Below, in pieces: positions 40,664-48,650 of a stretch of 50,811 nt of DNA (positions are counted from its first letter, which is position 1; each line of letters opens with the position of its first letter). The notes beneath the pieces are model-generated. The model saw only the letters and a list, made by a program, of their open reading frames with translations, was not told the origin of the DNA and ran no database searches. This DNA is from Propionibacterium australiense (GTDB lineage Bacteria > Actinomycetota > Actinomycetes > Propionibacteriales > Propionibacteriaceae), in assembly GCF_003666605.1 (NCBI RefSeq), contig NZ_RCIV01000017.1, positions 1 to 50,811 of the forward strand. The letters are read 5' to 3'. The position numbers and the translations under genes are program-made.

Positions 40664-41878
40664 TCACCAGTCGGTGAGCGTGCCGTCGAGGCGGCGGGCG
40701 ACGGGCAGATAGGCGGGGTTGTAGGGGTGGGCCCGCAGGAGGTCCTCGTCGAGGTCGACGCCGAGGCCCGGGGCCTCGCCCGGCTCCAGACGGCCGGAGG
40801 CGAAGGTCCATGCGTGCGGGAACGCCTCGTGGACCAGGTCCGGGTAGCCCATGTACTCCTGGATGGCGACGTTGTGGGTCGCCACGCCCAGGTGGATCGA
40901 CGCGGCCAGGGCGATCGGTGAGATGTCCGAGGGACCGTGCGGGGCGGCCTGGACGCCATGGACCTGGGCGAGGGTGAAGATCGTCCGGGCGTGGCTGATG
41001 CCACCGGCGTGCACGACGGCGCACCGGACGTAGTCGATGAGGCGGTCCTCGATGAGCCGTTGGCAGTCCCAGACGGTGTTGAAGACCTCGCCGATCGCGA
41101 GCGGTGTCGTCGTATGCGCCCGGACGAACTCCAGGGCCGCCTGGTCCTCGGCCGGGGTGATGTCCTCGAGCCAGTAGAGATTGACCGGTTCCACGGTCCG
41201 GGCGAAGCGGGCCGCCTGGTTCGGGCTGAGCCGGTGGTGGACGTCGTGGAGCAGGCCGACGTCCTCACCGACGTGCTCGCGGACGGCAGCCAGGGCCTTG
41301 GGGGCGGCGGCGATGTACCGTTCGGCGTCCCAGCGCTCCTCGCTGGGGCGTGCGGCGCGCCCGGCCGGCTCGTAGCCGGCGGTGCGGGAGACCCCGTAGA
41401 CGGTGTCGAGGCCGGGCACCCCGGTCTGGACCCGGATGTGGGTGCACCCGCTCTCCAGGTGCTGGTCGACCTGTTCCAGCAGTGCGGGCAGTTCCCAGCC
41501 GAAGGCGTGCCGGTAGGCGGTGAGCCACTGGCGCACCCGCCCGCCCAGGAGCTGGTGGACGGGCTGGTTCGTGCGCTTGCCGAGGATGTCCCACAGGGCC
41601 ATGTCGATGCCGCCGATGGCCGCCATGGAGATGGGGCCGCGCCGCCAGTAGACGCCGCGGTACAGGTACTGCCAGGTGTCCTCAATGGCGCCCGGGTCGC
41701 GTCCGATGAGGATGGGGGCGACGTGCTCCCGCAGGTAGGCCGCCACGGCGAGCTCCCTGCCGTTGACCGTGGCGTCGCCGAGGCCGACGAGGCCATCGGC
41801 GGTCGTGACGCGGACCGTCACGTAGTTGCGTTCCGGGCTGGCGACGATGACGTCGACCGTTTCGATGCTGTCTGCCAT
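40664..41878 (-). CDS. mannonate dehydratase-like enolase-superfamily protein
   Basis: The 404-residue protein matches the ManD/RspA subgroup. The N-terminal capping domain has VRVTTADGLVGLGDATVNGRE. TAYRHAFGWE follows, and RVQTGVPGL leads the barrel. LLHDVHHRLSP holds the first metal Asp and the catalytic His, then come LYWLEDITPAED and PLAIGEVF, HAGGISHARTI, and AAPHGPSDISP. Members dehydrate D-mannonate or D-gluconate to the 2-keto-3-deoxy acid, some with very low activity. It is the promoter-proximal gene of a three-gene operon with the dehydrogenase (33 bases on) and the transporter. Confidence 0.88.
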   Translation of the reverse strand: MADSIETVDVIVASPERNYVTVRVTTADGLVGLGDATVNGRELAVAAYLREHVAPILIGRDPGAIEDTWQYLYRGVYWRRGPISMAAIGGIDMALWDILGKRTNQPVHQLLGGRVRQWLTAYRHAFGWELPALLEQVDQHLESGCTHIRVQTGVPGLDTVYGVSRTAGYEPAGRAARPSEERWDAERYIAAAPKALAAVREHVGEDVGLLHDVHHRLSPNQAARFARTVEPVNLYWLEDITPAEDQAALEFVRAHTTTPLAIGEVFNTVWDCQRLIEDRLIDYVRCAVVHAGGISHARTIFTLAQVHGVQAAPHGPSDISPIALAASIHLGVATHNVAIQEYMGYPDLVHEAFPHAWTFASGRLEPGEAPGLGVDLDEDLLRAHPYNPAYLPVARRLDGTLTDW

Positions 41879-41985
41879 GGTTCCCCCTGTTGCTCGTACT
41901 TCTTCGCCGATGCCCGCTCGGCCCGGCGGTGGCGGGATGCCGTCGGGTCGTGACGGTGTCCGAACGTGGACTCAGGAACTCTTTG

Positions 41986-42037
41986 TGTTTCTTTCAACAA
42001 AATAGATGAATCGCTTAATGAAACATAGTGTTATCCT
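41986..42037. promoter_or_regulatory. divergent regulatory region of sugar-acid cluster
   Basis: The 324-base gap between the divergent operons contains an AT-rich core. TGTTTC (41986-41991) and GAAACA (42020-42025) are inverted repeats 28 bases apart, and TATCCT (42032-42037) could be the -10 of the SDR gene. No regulator gene lies in the cluster. The rest of 41879-42202 shows nothing beyond the SDR ribosome site GGAGGGAGAAGG. Confidence 0.4.
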
Positions 42038-42202
42038 AGTGCTGGCCGGAGGGCAAGTTCGGCGTGGCGGATTCACGTCGTGGCAGGGCGTCTTCCGCCG
42101 CGGCAGCGCCGCGCGGACATTGGTGCGCCGTGCGATGCGGCCCGGTCACCGGCCGCATCGTCAACGCATGAGCCCCCTGAGGGAGGGCTGGAGGGAGAAG
42201 GC

Positions 42203-42970
42203 ATGGCATCGTCATTCGACGTCTCGGGCAGACTCGCCCTCGTCACCGGTTCGGCTCGGGGGCTGGGCAGTGTGTACGTCCGCGGCCTCGCTGCGGCGGG
42301 CTGCGATGTCGTCGTCCACGGCCGGCGCCCGGACGTGGTGGCTGAGCAGGTCGCCGACATCGCGCGGACCTACCGGGTGAAGGCGCATCCCTGCGTCTTC
42401 GACGTCGCGGACCGGGACGGCGTCCGCGTCGCCATTGAGGCCCTGGTCGACGAGGTCGGGGTGCCCGACGTCCTGGTCAACAACGCCGGCGTCCAGCGCA
42501 GGGCGCCGTTCCACGAGTTCCCAGTGGATCAGTGGGACGAGGTCATCGGGACCAATCTGAGCGGCGTGTTCTACGTGTCCAGGGCACTGGCCCCCGCAAT
42601 GGTCGAGCGGGGCTCCGGCAAGATCATCAACATCGGCTCGGTCGTCACCGTCCTCGCCCGCCAGACGCTGCCGCCCTATACGGCGGCCAAGGGCGGAGTC
42701 GCGATGCTCACGAAGGAGATGGCGGCCGATCTGACCAGGTACAACATCCAGGTCAACGCCATCTCGCCCGGTTACTTCAGGACCGAGATGAACACGGCCC
42801 TCATCAACGACCCGGAGTTCGACGCCTGGGTGGTCCGGCGGACCCCGGCGGGTCGATGGGGCGAGCCCGAGGAGCTGCTCGGAACCCTGGTGTATCTCGC
42901 CTCCTCGGCATCCGACTTCGTCACCGGGCAGAACATCCTCGTCGACGGAGGCATGACCTCGGTGCTGTGA
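42203..42970 (+). CDS. SDR oxidoreductase, gluconate 5-dehydrogenase-like
   Basis: The 255-residue classical SDR has TGSARGLG (cofactor-binding TGxxxGxG, residues about 14-21), NNAG, the catalytic Ser in NIGSVVTV, YTAAKGG (YxxxK), and ISPGYFRTEMN. The closest named family is gluconate 5-dehydrogenase (IdnO/Gno), which reduces 5-ketogluconate to gluconate. With the IdnD-like enzyme this would form an idonate or hexonate 5-epimerising pair. ATG 42203 has a strong GGAGGGAGAAGG. The gene is divergent from the dehydratase-dehydrogenase-transporter operon. Confidence 0.87.
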   Translation: MASSFDVSGRLALVTGSARGLGSVYVRGLAAAGCDVVVHGRRPDVVAEQVADIARTYRVKAHPCVFDVADRDGVRVAIEALVDEVGVPDVLVNNAGVQRRAPFHEFPVDQWDEVIGTNLSGVFYVSRALAPAMVERGSGKIINIGSVVTVLARQTLPPYTAAKGGVAMLTKEMAADLTRYNIQVNAISPGYFRTEMNTALINDPEFDAWVVRRTPAGRWGEPEELLGTLVYLASSASDFVTGQNILVDGGMTSVL

Positions 42971-43082
42971 CCCCGGTGTCCCGCCCTGCTGTCGATTCCC
43001 CAAGGCTTTCCTCGCTGTTCTCACGGTCCATCGAGATGATCGGAGAAATATTACGGACCGTTGGCGATCAGAAATTATTTTT

Positions 43083-43100
43083 TCACAGGAATCTCTGTGA
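43083..43100. promoter_or_regulatory. palindrome upstream of DUF1540 gene
   Basis: TCACAG-GAATCT-CTGTGA is a perfect 6-base inverted repeat, following an unusually AT-rich segment (AAATTATTTTTTCAC, about 43071-43085) that should contain the promoter. AAGGAGG follows at 43102-43108, over 110 bases before the DUF1540 start. A 35-codon frame (43110-43217) ends exactly where the DUF1540 frame's first ATG begins, but its spacing to AAGGAGG is only one base. Confidence 0.4.
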
Positions 43101-43223
43101 CAAGGAGGGATGATATCGAAATGGAGTGGAGGTCAGCCTGTGCTGTCTTGCGGGAAATATAGTTGCGAAGGCAGAGTCTCAGATATCAGAAGCGCCCCGC
43201 AACAGCTGAGAGGATGAATGATC

Positions 43224-43499
43224 ATGACCACCATCGCCCCCGTAAAGTCCTGCGCCGCCACTGCCTGCGCCTTCAACAACGGCGGCTGCACTGCATTTGC
43301 CGTCACGGTCGGCAGCAAGCCGGTCTGCCAGACCCTCACCGTTCTTGATGCCCGCGCCGGTCTCGCCGCGGCCAACAGCCAGGTCGGCGCGTGCCAGTGC
43401 ATCGAGTGCGTCCACAACAAGGATCTCATGTGCACCGCACAGGAGGTGTCCTTCGGCCCCGAGACCGCCAATTGCCTGAGCTACGAGGTTGCCTCCTGA
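43224..43499 (+). CDS. double DUF1540 cysteine-rich protein
   Basis: The 91-residue protein (from ATG 43224, MTTIAPVKSCAATAC) has two similar modules. One runs VKSCAATACAFNNGGCTAFAVTVG with a following CQTL; the other runs VGACQCIECVHNKDLMCTAQEVSFG with a following NCLSYE. This is the DUF1540 pattern of four spaced Cys per unit, suggesting each binds a metal, probably zinc or iron. There is no signal peptide, so it is cytosolic. The function of the family is unknown. An in-frame ATG at 43218 is an alternative start. It is convergent with the iron-regulated gene and shares a terminator with it. Confidence 0.8.
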   Translation: MTTIAPVKSCAATACAFNNGGCTAFAVTVGSKPVCQTLTVLDARAGLAAANSQVGACQCIECVHNKDLMCTAQEVSFGPETANCLSYEVAS

Positions 43500-43541
43500 T
43501 CTGAGCGCTCCCGCCGGGCTCGTACCCGGCCGATGATCATT

Positions 43542-43586
43542 CGTACTGGGGTCCCTGCCCGATGACGCGGCGGGGACCCCAGTACG
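43542..43586. terminator. bidirectional terminator
   Basis: CGTACTGGGGTCCC (43542-43555) and GGGACCCCAGTACG (43573-43586) form a perfect 14-pair stem between the convergent DUF1540 and split-barrel genes. Confidence 0.8.
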
Positions 43587-43604
43587 GTGTGTGAGGAGCG
43601 GCAG

Positions 43605-44447
43605 TCAGCCGATGCCCGGTGCCGCCTTGGAGGCCAGTTCCTGGAGGGCCTTGTCCAGCGCCTCCATCTCGTCGACAGGGGCGCCGAACGGCGCGAAGAA
43701 GGTACTCGTCTGTGTCGGCTCCACCAGCATGAGCGTCAGGCCGTAGCGGTCGACGTCGACGCAGTAGATGCGGTTCCAGGTGTGCGGGCACCCGGTGGTC
43801 ACGGCGTGGCGCGAGCAGATGCGGCCTTCGATGCGCTCGTCGCCGATGGCCTCGGCGATGTTCCACAGGGCGTCCTCCCCGAGACTCATCGCGGCGTCGA
43901 AGGCCTCGAACTCCTCCTCCACGATGGGGAAGGGCATGCCGGTGCTGGCCTCCATGAGCGTGCCGAAGGCCAGCGGGGTGACGCCTGTGGAGTCGTGGAG
44001 CAGTACGCGCTGGGTGCGGATGACGCCCAGGCGGCCGTGCGGATGGGTGACGGTGGTTGCCACCCTGGGCGGGAGCTGGTCGTCGGCCAGCAGCTGTGCC
44101 GAGACCTGCTGGGGCATCCACTCGAGTGTGCCGAGCAGGTGCACCGCCGACGAGATGATGTGCACGCTCGGCTCCTGTGAGGCCTTGGTGACGTCGAGGC
44201 GGATGGCGATCGACTCGCTCAGCGGCATCTCGGCGACCTCATCGCCCGGAGTGGGGCAGCAGGCCACGACGATATGGCCGGACCTGGTCAGGCCGTGCGC
44301 GAGGAACTCGATGCTGATCTGGGGTTCTTGACGGTATGCGAGCAGTGCCCCGCAGCCGGAGCCGCAGAGCAGCCGGTAGGCGATCGACTGGGTCCGTCCA
44401 ACGAGTGCGTCGGCTGTTGCCGCACTCACCTCCGGTACCAGGGACAT
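43605..44447 (-). CDS. iron-regulated split-barrel (HugZ/DUF2470-like) protein
   Basis: The 280-residue protein starts MSLVPEVSAATADALVGRTQSIAY (ATG 44447, AAGG 8 bases upstream). FLAHGLTRSGHIVVACCPTPGDEVAEMPLSESIAIRLDVTK resembles the flavin-like split-barrel part of HugZ-type heme-degrading and DUF2470 proteins. The C-terminal half contains GRICSRHAVTTGCPHTWNRIYCVDVDRYGLTLMLVEP, with several His and Cys that could ligate heme or iron. The DtxR box upstream supports an iron or heme role. Heme degradation is a guess; no catalytic residue is certain. Confidence 0.55.
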   Translation of the reverse strand: MSLVPEVSAATADALVGRTQSIAYRLLCGSGCGALLAYRQEPQISIEFLAHGLTRSGHIVVACCPTPGDEVAEMPLSESIAIRLDVTKASQEPSVHIISSAVHLLGTLEWMPQQVSAQLLADDQLPPRVATTVTHPHGRLGVIRTQRVLLHDSTGVTPLAFGTLMEASTGMPFPIVEEEFEAFDAAMSLGEDALWNIAEAIGDERIEGRICSRHAVTTGCPHTWNRIYCVDVDRYGLTLMLVEPTQTSTFFAPFGAPVDEMEALDKALQELASKAAPGIG

Positions 44448-44492
44448 ATCGTGATCCTTCCGTCGGGAAGTCTCGTTCCGGTCATGGAACGC

Positions 44493-44506
44493 TTAGGCGA
44501 GCCTAA
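44493..44506 (-). promoter_or_regulatory. DtxR/IdeR-type iron box
   Basis: TTAGGCGAGCCTAA is a perfect 6-2-6 palindrome matching the core of the DtxR consensus (TTAGGTTAGCCTAA). It lies 46 bases before the start of the gene at 44447. On that gene's strand it overlaps TAGGCT, a hexamer used as -10 elsewhere in the window. Iron-loaded DtxR should repress here. Confidence 0.85.
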
Positions 44507-44621
44507 TCTGTAGATCCCGGAATGGGAAGATCCGATCAGTCATTTCAGGTGGGTTTCCACAGCGGGAATCCACCGCGGGGTGCGGTCCGGTGTCCCGCCG
44601 ACGGATGCGGGCCGGCCGCTG

Positions 44622-44683
44622 GGCGGGCTCATGCTCGTTTCCCGGGCATGAGCCCGCCGGTGATCCGTGGATGCGATCACCGG
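44622..44683 (-). terminator. two adjacent hairpins after the beta-helix gene
   Basis: GGCGGGCTCATGC/GCATGAGCCCGCC (44622-44634, 44646-44658) is a perfect 13-pair stem. CCGGTGATC/GATCACCGG (44657-44665, 44675-44683) is a second, 9-pair stem sharing two bases with it. Both lie within 75 bases downstream of the minus-strand stop at 44697. Confidence 0.75.
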
Positions 44684-44696
44684 CCGGGAGCGCCCG

Positions 44697-47033
44697 TCAG
44701 AGGCGTTTGAGCCACAGGAACAGAAGGAGCAGCGAGGTGCCGAACGGGCTGAGGGCAGTGGCCCAGCCCGCCAGGCTGGCTTCCTGCTGCGCCGACTGCG
44801 GGGCTGGGGAGGGCGATGACGCGTCGTCCCGCGGCGACGGTGCGGCTGCCGGACTGGTGCTGCCCGGGGTCTGCGAAGGGCCCTGGCCGGCGCCGGGGGT
44901 CGCTGGGGTGGACAGGTCATGCAGGCTCGGTGACGGATCATCGGCGCTCGGGCCCTCACTGCTGCCATCGGTCGAGCCCTTCTCGGTCTCACGCGCCGAG
45001 GGCTGCTCGTCCGATGTCGTGTCCCCGTCGCGGGCCTGCTCGTCGCCGGACGGCGCCGCGGCCTGCTTCTCCGGCGAGGCACCGTTTGACCACGCGGCGT
45101 TCACCAGGGCGCCGCGGTCGGGGCCCTGTGCGCTCACGCCGAGCAGGCCGGCGATGTCGGCGGGCAGATCGGTGCCGCTGCCCCTGGCCGGTGAACCGTC
45201 CTTGAGACGCAGGTCGGAGCTCGCCCACTCGGTGACCTGCTCCGACTCGTGGACGAACAGCGGGTTCTGGGCGGGCGTGCCGTGCAGGTCGAGCCCGCTG
45301 GCCTCCTTGCCCTGCGTCGTCACCAGCGGGCTCGTCGTGAAGTCGGACAGCTTCTCGGCGTTGACGTTCTTGTCGGGACCCGTCCACAGCACCGTGGTGT
45401 TCGGCACGTCGCTGCTCTTGTCACGGTAGTAGACGTTGTGGTCGATGCCGGTGACCATCTGGTTGGCCCAGATCGGGTTGCCCTGGTTGTCGTCGGCGTG
45501 GCCGACGAACTGCACCGTCGGCGAGTACCGCCACGGGTCGTCGGGGCCGGAGAGGGTCTCGGACGAGAAAATGTTGTTGTAGAGCGTCGTATCGGTCAGG
45601 TCCCAGCTCAGGCCGTGCTCGATGCTCCACGACTCCTCCTGCTGGCAGCTGCCGTCCTCGGCGCGCTTGTTGCAGCCGTTGGTGCGGCCGTCCTCGTAGG
45701 CGTCGATCGAGGTGCGGGCGTGCGAGATGGTGTTGTTCCAGACCCGCGTGTGGTCCGAGCCGGCGATCATGATGGCGCTGCCGGCGCCGTTGACGATGTT
45801 CGACGCGATCGTCGTGTTCGAGGAGACCTCGGCGAGGATCGCCGTCCTCGTGTTGACGAAGTAGTTCGCCGCGATCGTGGAGCCGATCATGCCCTCGTCG
45901 AGCCACAGCGCCGGCTGACCGCCCGTGCTGCCGGGCTGCGAGCGGTCGGGCGCCCCCGCGTAGTCGAAGGTGTTGAACGAGAAGGTGACGTTCTCGGAGT
46001 GAGTGGCCTTGAGGTCACCGACCGTGCAGTAGGCGCCGCAGTCCGCCAGAGCCATCTCGCCGCGGTTGTTGTCGTACCAGCTGTTGCCCGTGACGGTGAT
46101 GTCGTGCGACGTGTTGATGCCGAGGCCGCCGGCCGCATTGTGGGCGAAGGTGTTGCCGCTGATGGTGGCGTTGGTGGCGTTGCTGAGATCCAGTGCCGTG
46201 CTCATGCCCGAGTGGCTGAACGTCGCGTTCCGGTAGGTGTTGCCCGTGCCGTGCACGACGACCATCTCGGCCCCGGTGGCGGTGCCGATCTCGGGATCGG
46301 CGTAGTCCCAGCGCTGGACGGGGGCGTACTTGGTGACGGCGACGCCGTCGACGGTGATGCTGCTGCCGCTGAGCGTCAGGGCCCGGGAGTGCTGGGTGAT
46401 CTCGACGGTGTGCCCGGTGGGGTCGGAGCCGAGCACGTAGCTGACGCCCCGGTGCGGGGCCGCGTTGAAGCCGCCCCAGCTGTTGCCGGCCTGCTTGAGA
46501 GTGACCGGCTGCGGGTCGTCGACGAAGAAGGTGCCGGGTTTGAGCTCGTCCCTGCTGAGCACCTGGGTCTGCTCGACGCCGTCGACGAAGAGCTGCTCCG
46601 GGTGGGCGGCGGCGCCCAGGCGGGCCGGGTCGGGGTCGGTGGTGCACACGTCGCAGAAGCGCACCTTGTCATGCGGGGTGGACCAGGTGCCGTCGCCGGA
46701 CGCCGTCCAGTCGGTGACGACGTCGGCGCCGTTGAGCACGGCCTTGTCCGCGCCGTCGGCCGAGACGATCGTCACCTGCTTGTCGACGACGAGCTCGCCC
46801 TCGCGGTAGTCGCCACCGGCCAACTCGATCGTGTCGCCGTCGTCGGCCGCCTTGAGTGCCGCCCCGAGGGTGCGCAGGGGCTCCTGCTCGCTGCCCTTGT
46901 TCGAGTCGTCACCGGAGGCCGCCGAGACGTGGATCGTCGTGGCGTCGCCGGGACTGGCCACTGCGGCCGGCGCGTTGAGGCCGAGCAGGAGCAGCGGCAG
47001 CGAACACAGGGCGGTTATCTTCAGGCGACGCAT
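44697..47033 (-). CDS. secreted, membrane-anchored parallel beta-helix protein
   Basis: The 778-residue protein starts MRRLKITALCSLPLLLLGLNAPAAVA (signal peptide, ATG 47033). IHVSAASGDDSNKGSEQEPLRTLGAALKAADDGDTIELAGGDYREG is the classic start of secreted pectate-lyase-like beta-helices. Short repeated turns such as NATNATISGNTFAHNAAGG and SHDITVTGNSWYDNNRGEM form the coil (about 270-500). A Pro/Ser/Glu-rich stalk (about 640-745) and a C-terminal helix ending LWLKRL anchor it. These folds usually bind or cleave polysaccharides; no catalytic site is certain. CDVC and other Cys pairs may form disulfides. It is a likely adhesin or glycan-processing surface protein. Confidence 0.82.
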   Translation of the reverse strand: MRRLKITALCSLPLLLLGLNAPAAVASPGDATTIHVSAASGDDSNKGSEQEPLRTLGAALKAADDGDTIELAGGDYREGELVVDKQVTIVSADGADKAVLNGADVVTDWTASGDGTWSTPHDKVRFCDVCTTDPDPARLGAAAHPEQLFVDGVEQTQVLSRDELKPGTFFVDDPQPVTLKQAGNSWGGFNAAPHRGVSYVLGSDPTGHTVEITQHSRALTLSGSSITVDGVAVTKYAPVQRWDYADPEIGTATGAEMVVVHGTGNTYRNATFSHSGMSTALDLSNATNATISGNTFAHNAAGGLGINTSHDITVTGNSWYDNNRGEMALADCGAYCTVGDLKATHSENVTFSFNTFDYAGAPDRSQPGSTGGQPALWLDEGMIGSTIAANYFVNTRTAILAEVSSNTTIASNIVNGAGSAIMIAGSDHTRVWNNTISHARTSIDAYEDGRTNGCNKRAEDGSCQQEESWSIEHGLSWDLTDTTLYNNIFSSETLSGPDDPWRYSPTVQFVGHADDNQGNPIWANQMVTGIDHNVYYRDKSSDVPNTTVLWTGPDKNVNAEKLSDFTTSPLVTTQGKEASGLDLHGTPAQNPLFVHESEQVTEWASSDLRLKDGSPARGSGTDLPADIAGLLGVSAQGPDRGALVNAAWSNGASPEKQAAAPSGDEQARDGDTTSDEQPSARETEKGSTDGSSEGPSADDPSPSLHDLSTPATPGAGQGPSQTPGSTSPAAAPSPRDDASSPSPAPQSAQQEASLAGWATALSPFGTSLLLLFLWLKRL

Positions 47034-47396
47034 CGGTGGGTTTCCTGTCAGGGGTGGGGTGTGTGCCCCACAAGGGTACGTGAACCTGAGTTTCCTGTGA
47101 GTCGGCATCCGGATGGGGAGGTCGCCCCCGGGTCTGGCTCCCTGTTCTGTGAACGAATCATTTTGCGTAGTCACGAGCATGAATCCGGCATGGCGGATGA
47201 ACGATGCAGTCGTCCTGGTCAGGGTCTCCCTGATGGATAGGAGATGCGGTATCAGGGTTTTGTAGGGGTTCCTTCTCGGGTTCACCAGAGGCTCACTGAT
47301 GGGCGGGGGCTCGTGGCTACCTGGCGGGCCGGGGCAGTTCCACCGGCGCCACGGGACTTCGGTGGTCGAGGAGGCGCTCCGGGCACGGTCGGCTGC
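47034..47396. other. intergenic region upstream of beta-helix gene
   Basis: No gene is supported. GTTTCCTGT-AG occurs twice (about 47040 and 47089), and GTGGGG-TGTGTG-CCCCAC (about 47056-47073) makes a 6-pair hairpin in the leader. The promoter of the beta-helix gene should lie here, near the AT-rich GAATCATTTTGCGTAG (about 47154-47169). Confidence 0.4.
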
Positions 47397-48086
47397 TCAG
47401 GGGCCATAGGGTGTCAGATCGCGGGAGGCGACGAAGGCCCGCTCGTCCAGCCTGGTGCACCACAGGCGCCGCCGGCGGTCGGTGCAGCGGAGCTGGTAGG
47501 TGCGCCGCTCTGGCGAGTCCCACCGGAAGGTTTCGATCTTCGCCCTGTTGAGCTCGAACGCCTCGTCCAGCGCTGGTTCGAGGTCACTGTCGTGAGAGGC
47601 CAGGATGACCACATTGTTACCGGGCCGCCGGGCTTCACGGACGACGGCGAGCGCGCACAGGACGTCCACGCCCTTCTCTCGTTTCTCGATGATGGATGGC
47701 TTCCCATTGATGTCGAGAACGGGTCTGCCGGAGGCGTCGAGGTTCAACCGGTAACGGAGTGGTCGATGGATCACCTTCACCCGTCGGTCACGTTGCCAGT
47801 GGTGCTGCTGCTTGAGGTTTCGTGCGTTGTCGTCGGGGTCGTATTCGCTGGAGGGGAGACCGCGGTAGACGAGGACCTGGCTGAGAACGGCTTCGGCGTG
47901 ACCTGGCTTCTGGGTGCTGTTTCGTGCCCGGAGGAGCTGTTCGGAGAAGAGCAACGGGTCGATCAGGGTCGTGTGCCGAGGTGTTGCCCAGGAGTCCGTG
48001 AAGGTGTCGTGACCGACCAAGTGCACGTTCTGGTAGTCCATGATCACGGTGGCATGCAGCGGTGGAGGGGTTGGTACGGCAGGCAT
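47397..48086 (-). CDS. NYN-domain (LabA/DUF88-like) putative RNase
   Basis: The 229-residue protein starts at one of three consecutive ATGs; AAGGATGATG places the third (48086, MPAVPTPPPLHATVIMDYQNV) best. The NYN/PIN-like core has IMDYQNVHL (first metal Asp, Asn), KREKGVDVLCALAVVREA (second Asp), and VVILASHDSDLEPALDEA (the SxDxD motif). These chelate Mg2+ or Mn2+ for RNA cleavage. Free-standing NYN proteins occur in RNA turnover and in defence or toxin contexts. The partner here is not visible. The gene is preceded by an intrinsic terminator in its own leader. Confidence 0.82.
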   Translation of the reverse strand: MPAVPTPPPLHATVIMDYQNVHLVGHDTFTDSWATPRHTTLIDPLLFSEQLLRARNSTQKPGHAEAVLSQVLVYRGLPSSEYDPDDNARNLKQQHHWQRDRRVKVIHRPLRYRLNLDASGRPVLDINGKPSIIEKREKGVDVLCALAVVREARRPGNNVVILASHDSDLEPALDEAFELNRAKIETFRWDSPERRTYQLRCTDRRRRLWCTRLDERAFVASRDLTPYGP

Positions 48087-48102
48087 CATCATCCTTGTAC
48101 AG

Positions 48103-48137
48103 AAAAACCCCACCAATCCCTGTGGGGGACGGTGGGG
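48103..48137 (-). terminator. intrinsic terminator immediately before NYN gene
   Basis: On the minus strand CCCCACC (48137-48131 region), a 16-base loop and GGTGGGG are followed by TTTTT (48107-48103), then the ribosome site and ATG of the NYN gene 16 bases later. The tRNA-Ser upstream has its own terminator (48271-48303), so this one is either a back-up or a leader attenuator. Confidence 0.75.
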
Positions 48138-48270
48138 AACTATGACTCATAAACTAGCCGATGACGCCATCAAGGGCAAGTGGGTGGTCCCAGCCTCCGC
48201 CTTGGTCATGCCCGCCCTGCGGTTACAGTGCACCTGTCTCCCCACCAGTCGCAGGACTGGCACGAAAGAG

Positions 48271-48303
48271 CCCTCCGGCGGGGCGGGGCCGTTTGCCGGA
48301 GGG
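48271..48303 (-). terminator. terminator of tRNA-Ser gene
   Basis: On the minus strand CCCTCCGGC and GCCGGAGGG form a 9-pair stem, followed by CTCTTTCG, just after the tRNA 3' end. Confidence 0.8.
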
Positions 48304-48306
48304 CGG

Positions 48307-48394
48307 TGGCGGAGGATACGAGATTCGAACTCGTGAGGGCGTGAACCCAACCCGCTTTCCAAGCGAGCGCCATAGGCCTCTAGGCGAATCCTCC
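48307..48394 (-). tRNA. tRNA-Ser (anticodon GGA)
   Basis: 88 bases on the minus strand. Acceptor GGAGGAT pairs with ATCCTCC, anticodon arm CTCGC-TTGGAAA-GCGGG (anticodon GGA), long variable arm GGTTGGGTTCACGCCCTC, T loop GAGTTCGAATCTC, discriminator G and an encoded CCA. The 256 bases between it and ilvA (48395-48650) hold nothing I can support. Confidence 0.96.
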
Positions 48395-48650
48395 GCCCGA
48401 GAGCTTAGCGCCTCACCGGGGCCCGGGCCAACCGGACGCCGGAGGCGATGCCGGTTCTTGGGTGGCAGCGCCGGCTCTCGGGTCGTTGCCGCAGGGATTC
48501 GTGTCACCGTCGTCGACAGCTGCACCGTCGGCCGGCCTCGGCACGCTGACCAGAGGCCTCGTGGCTGCTGCCGTGAGGGCGGCGCGGTCTTGTTCTCCCA
48601 CATGCTGCCGCGGTGACCGCCGTCCGGGGCGCGCGCGGCACAATATGCGG

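Noticed and set aside
43110-43217. 35-codon frame upstream of the DUF1540 gene
   Set aside because: AAGGAGG is only one base from its ATG, too close for initiation, so I did not list it as a gene.
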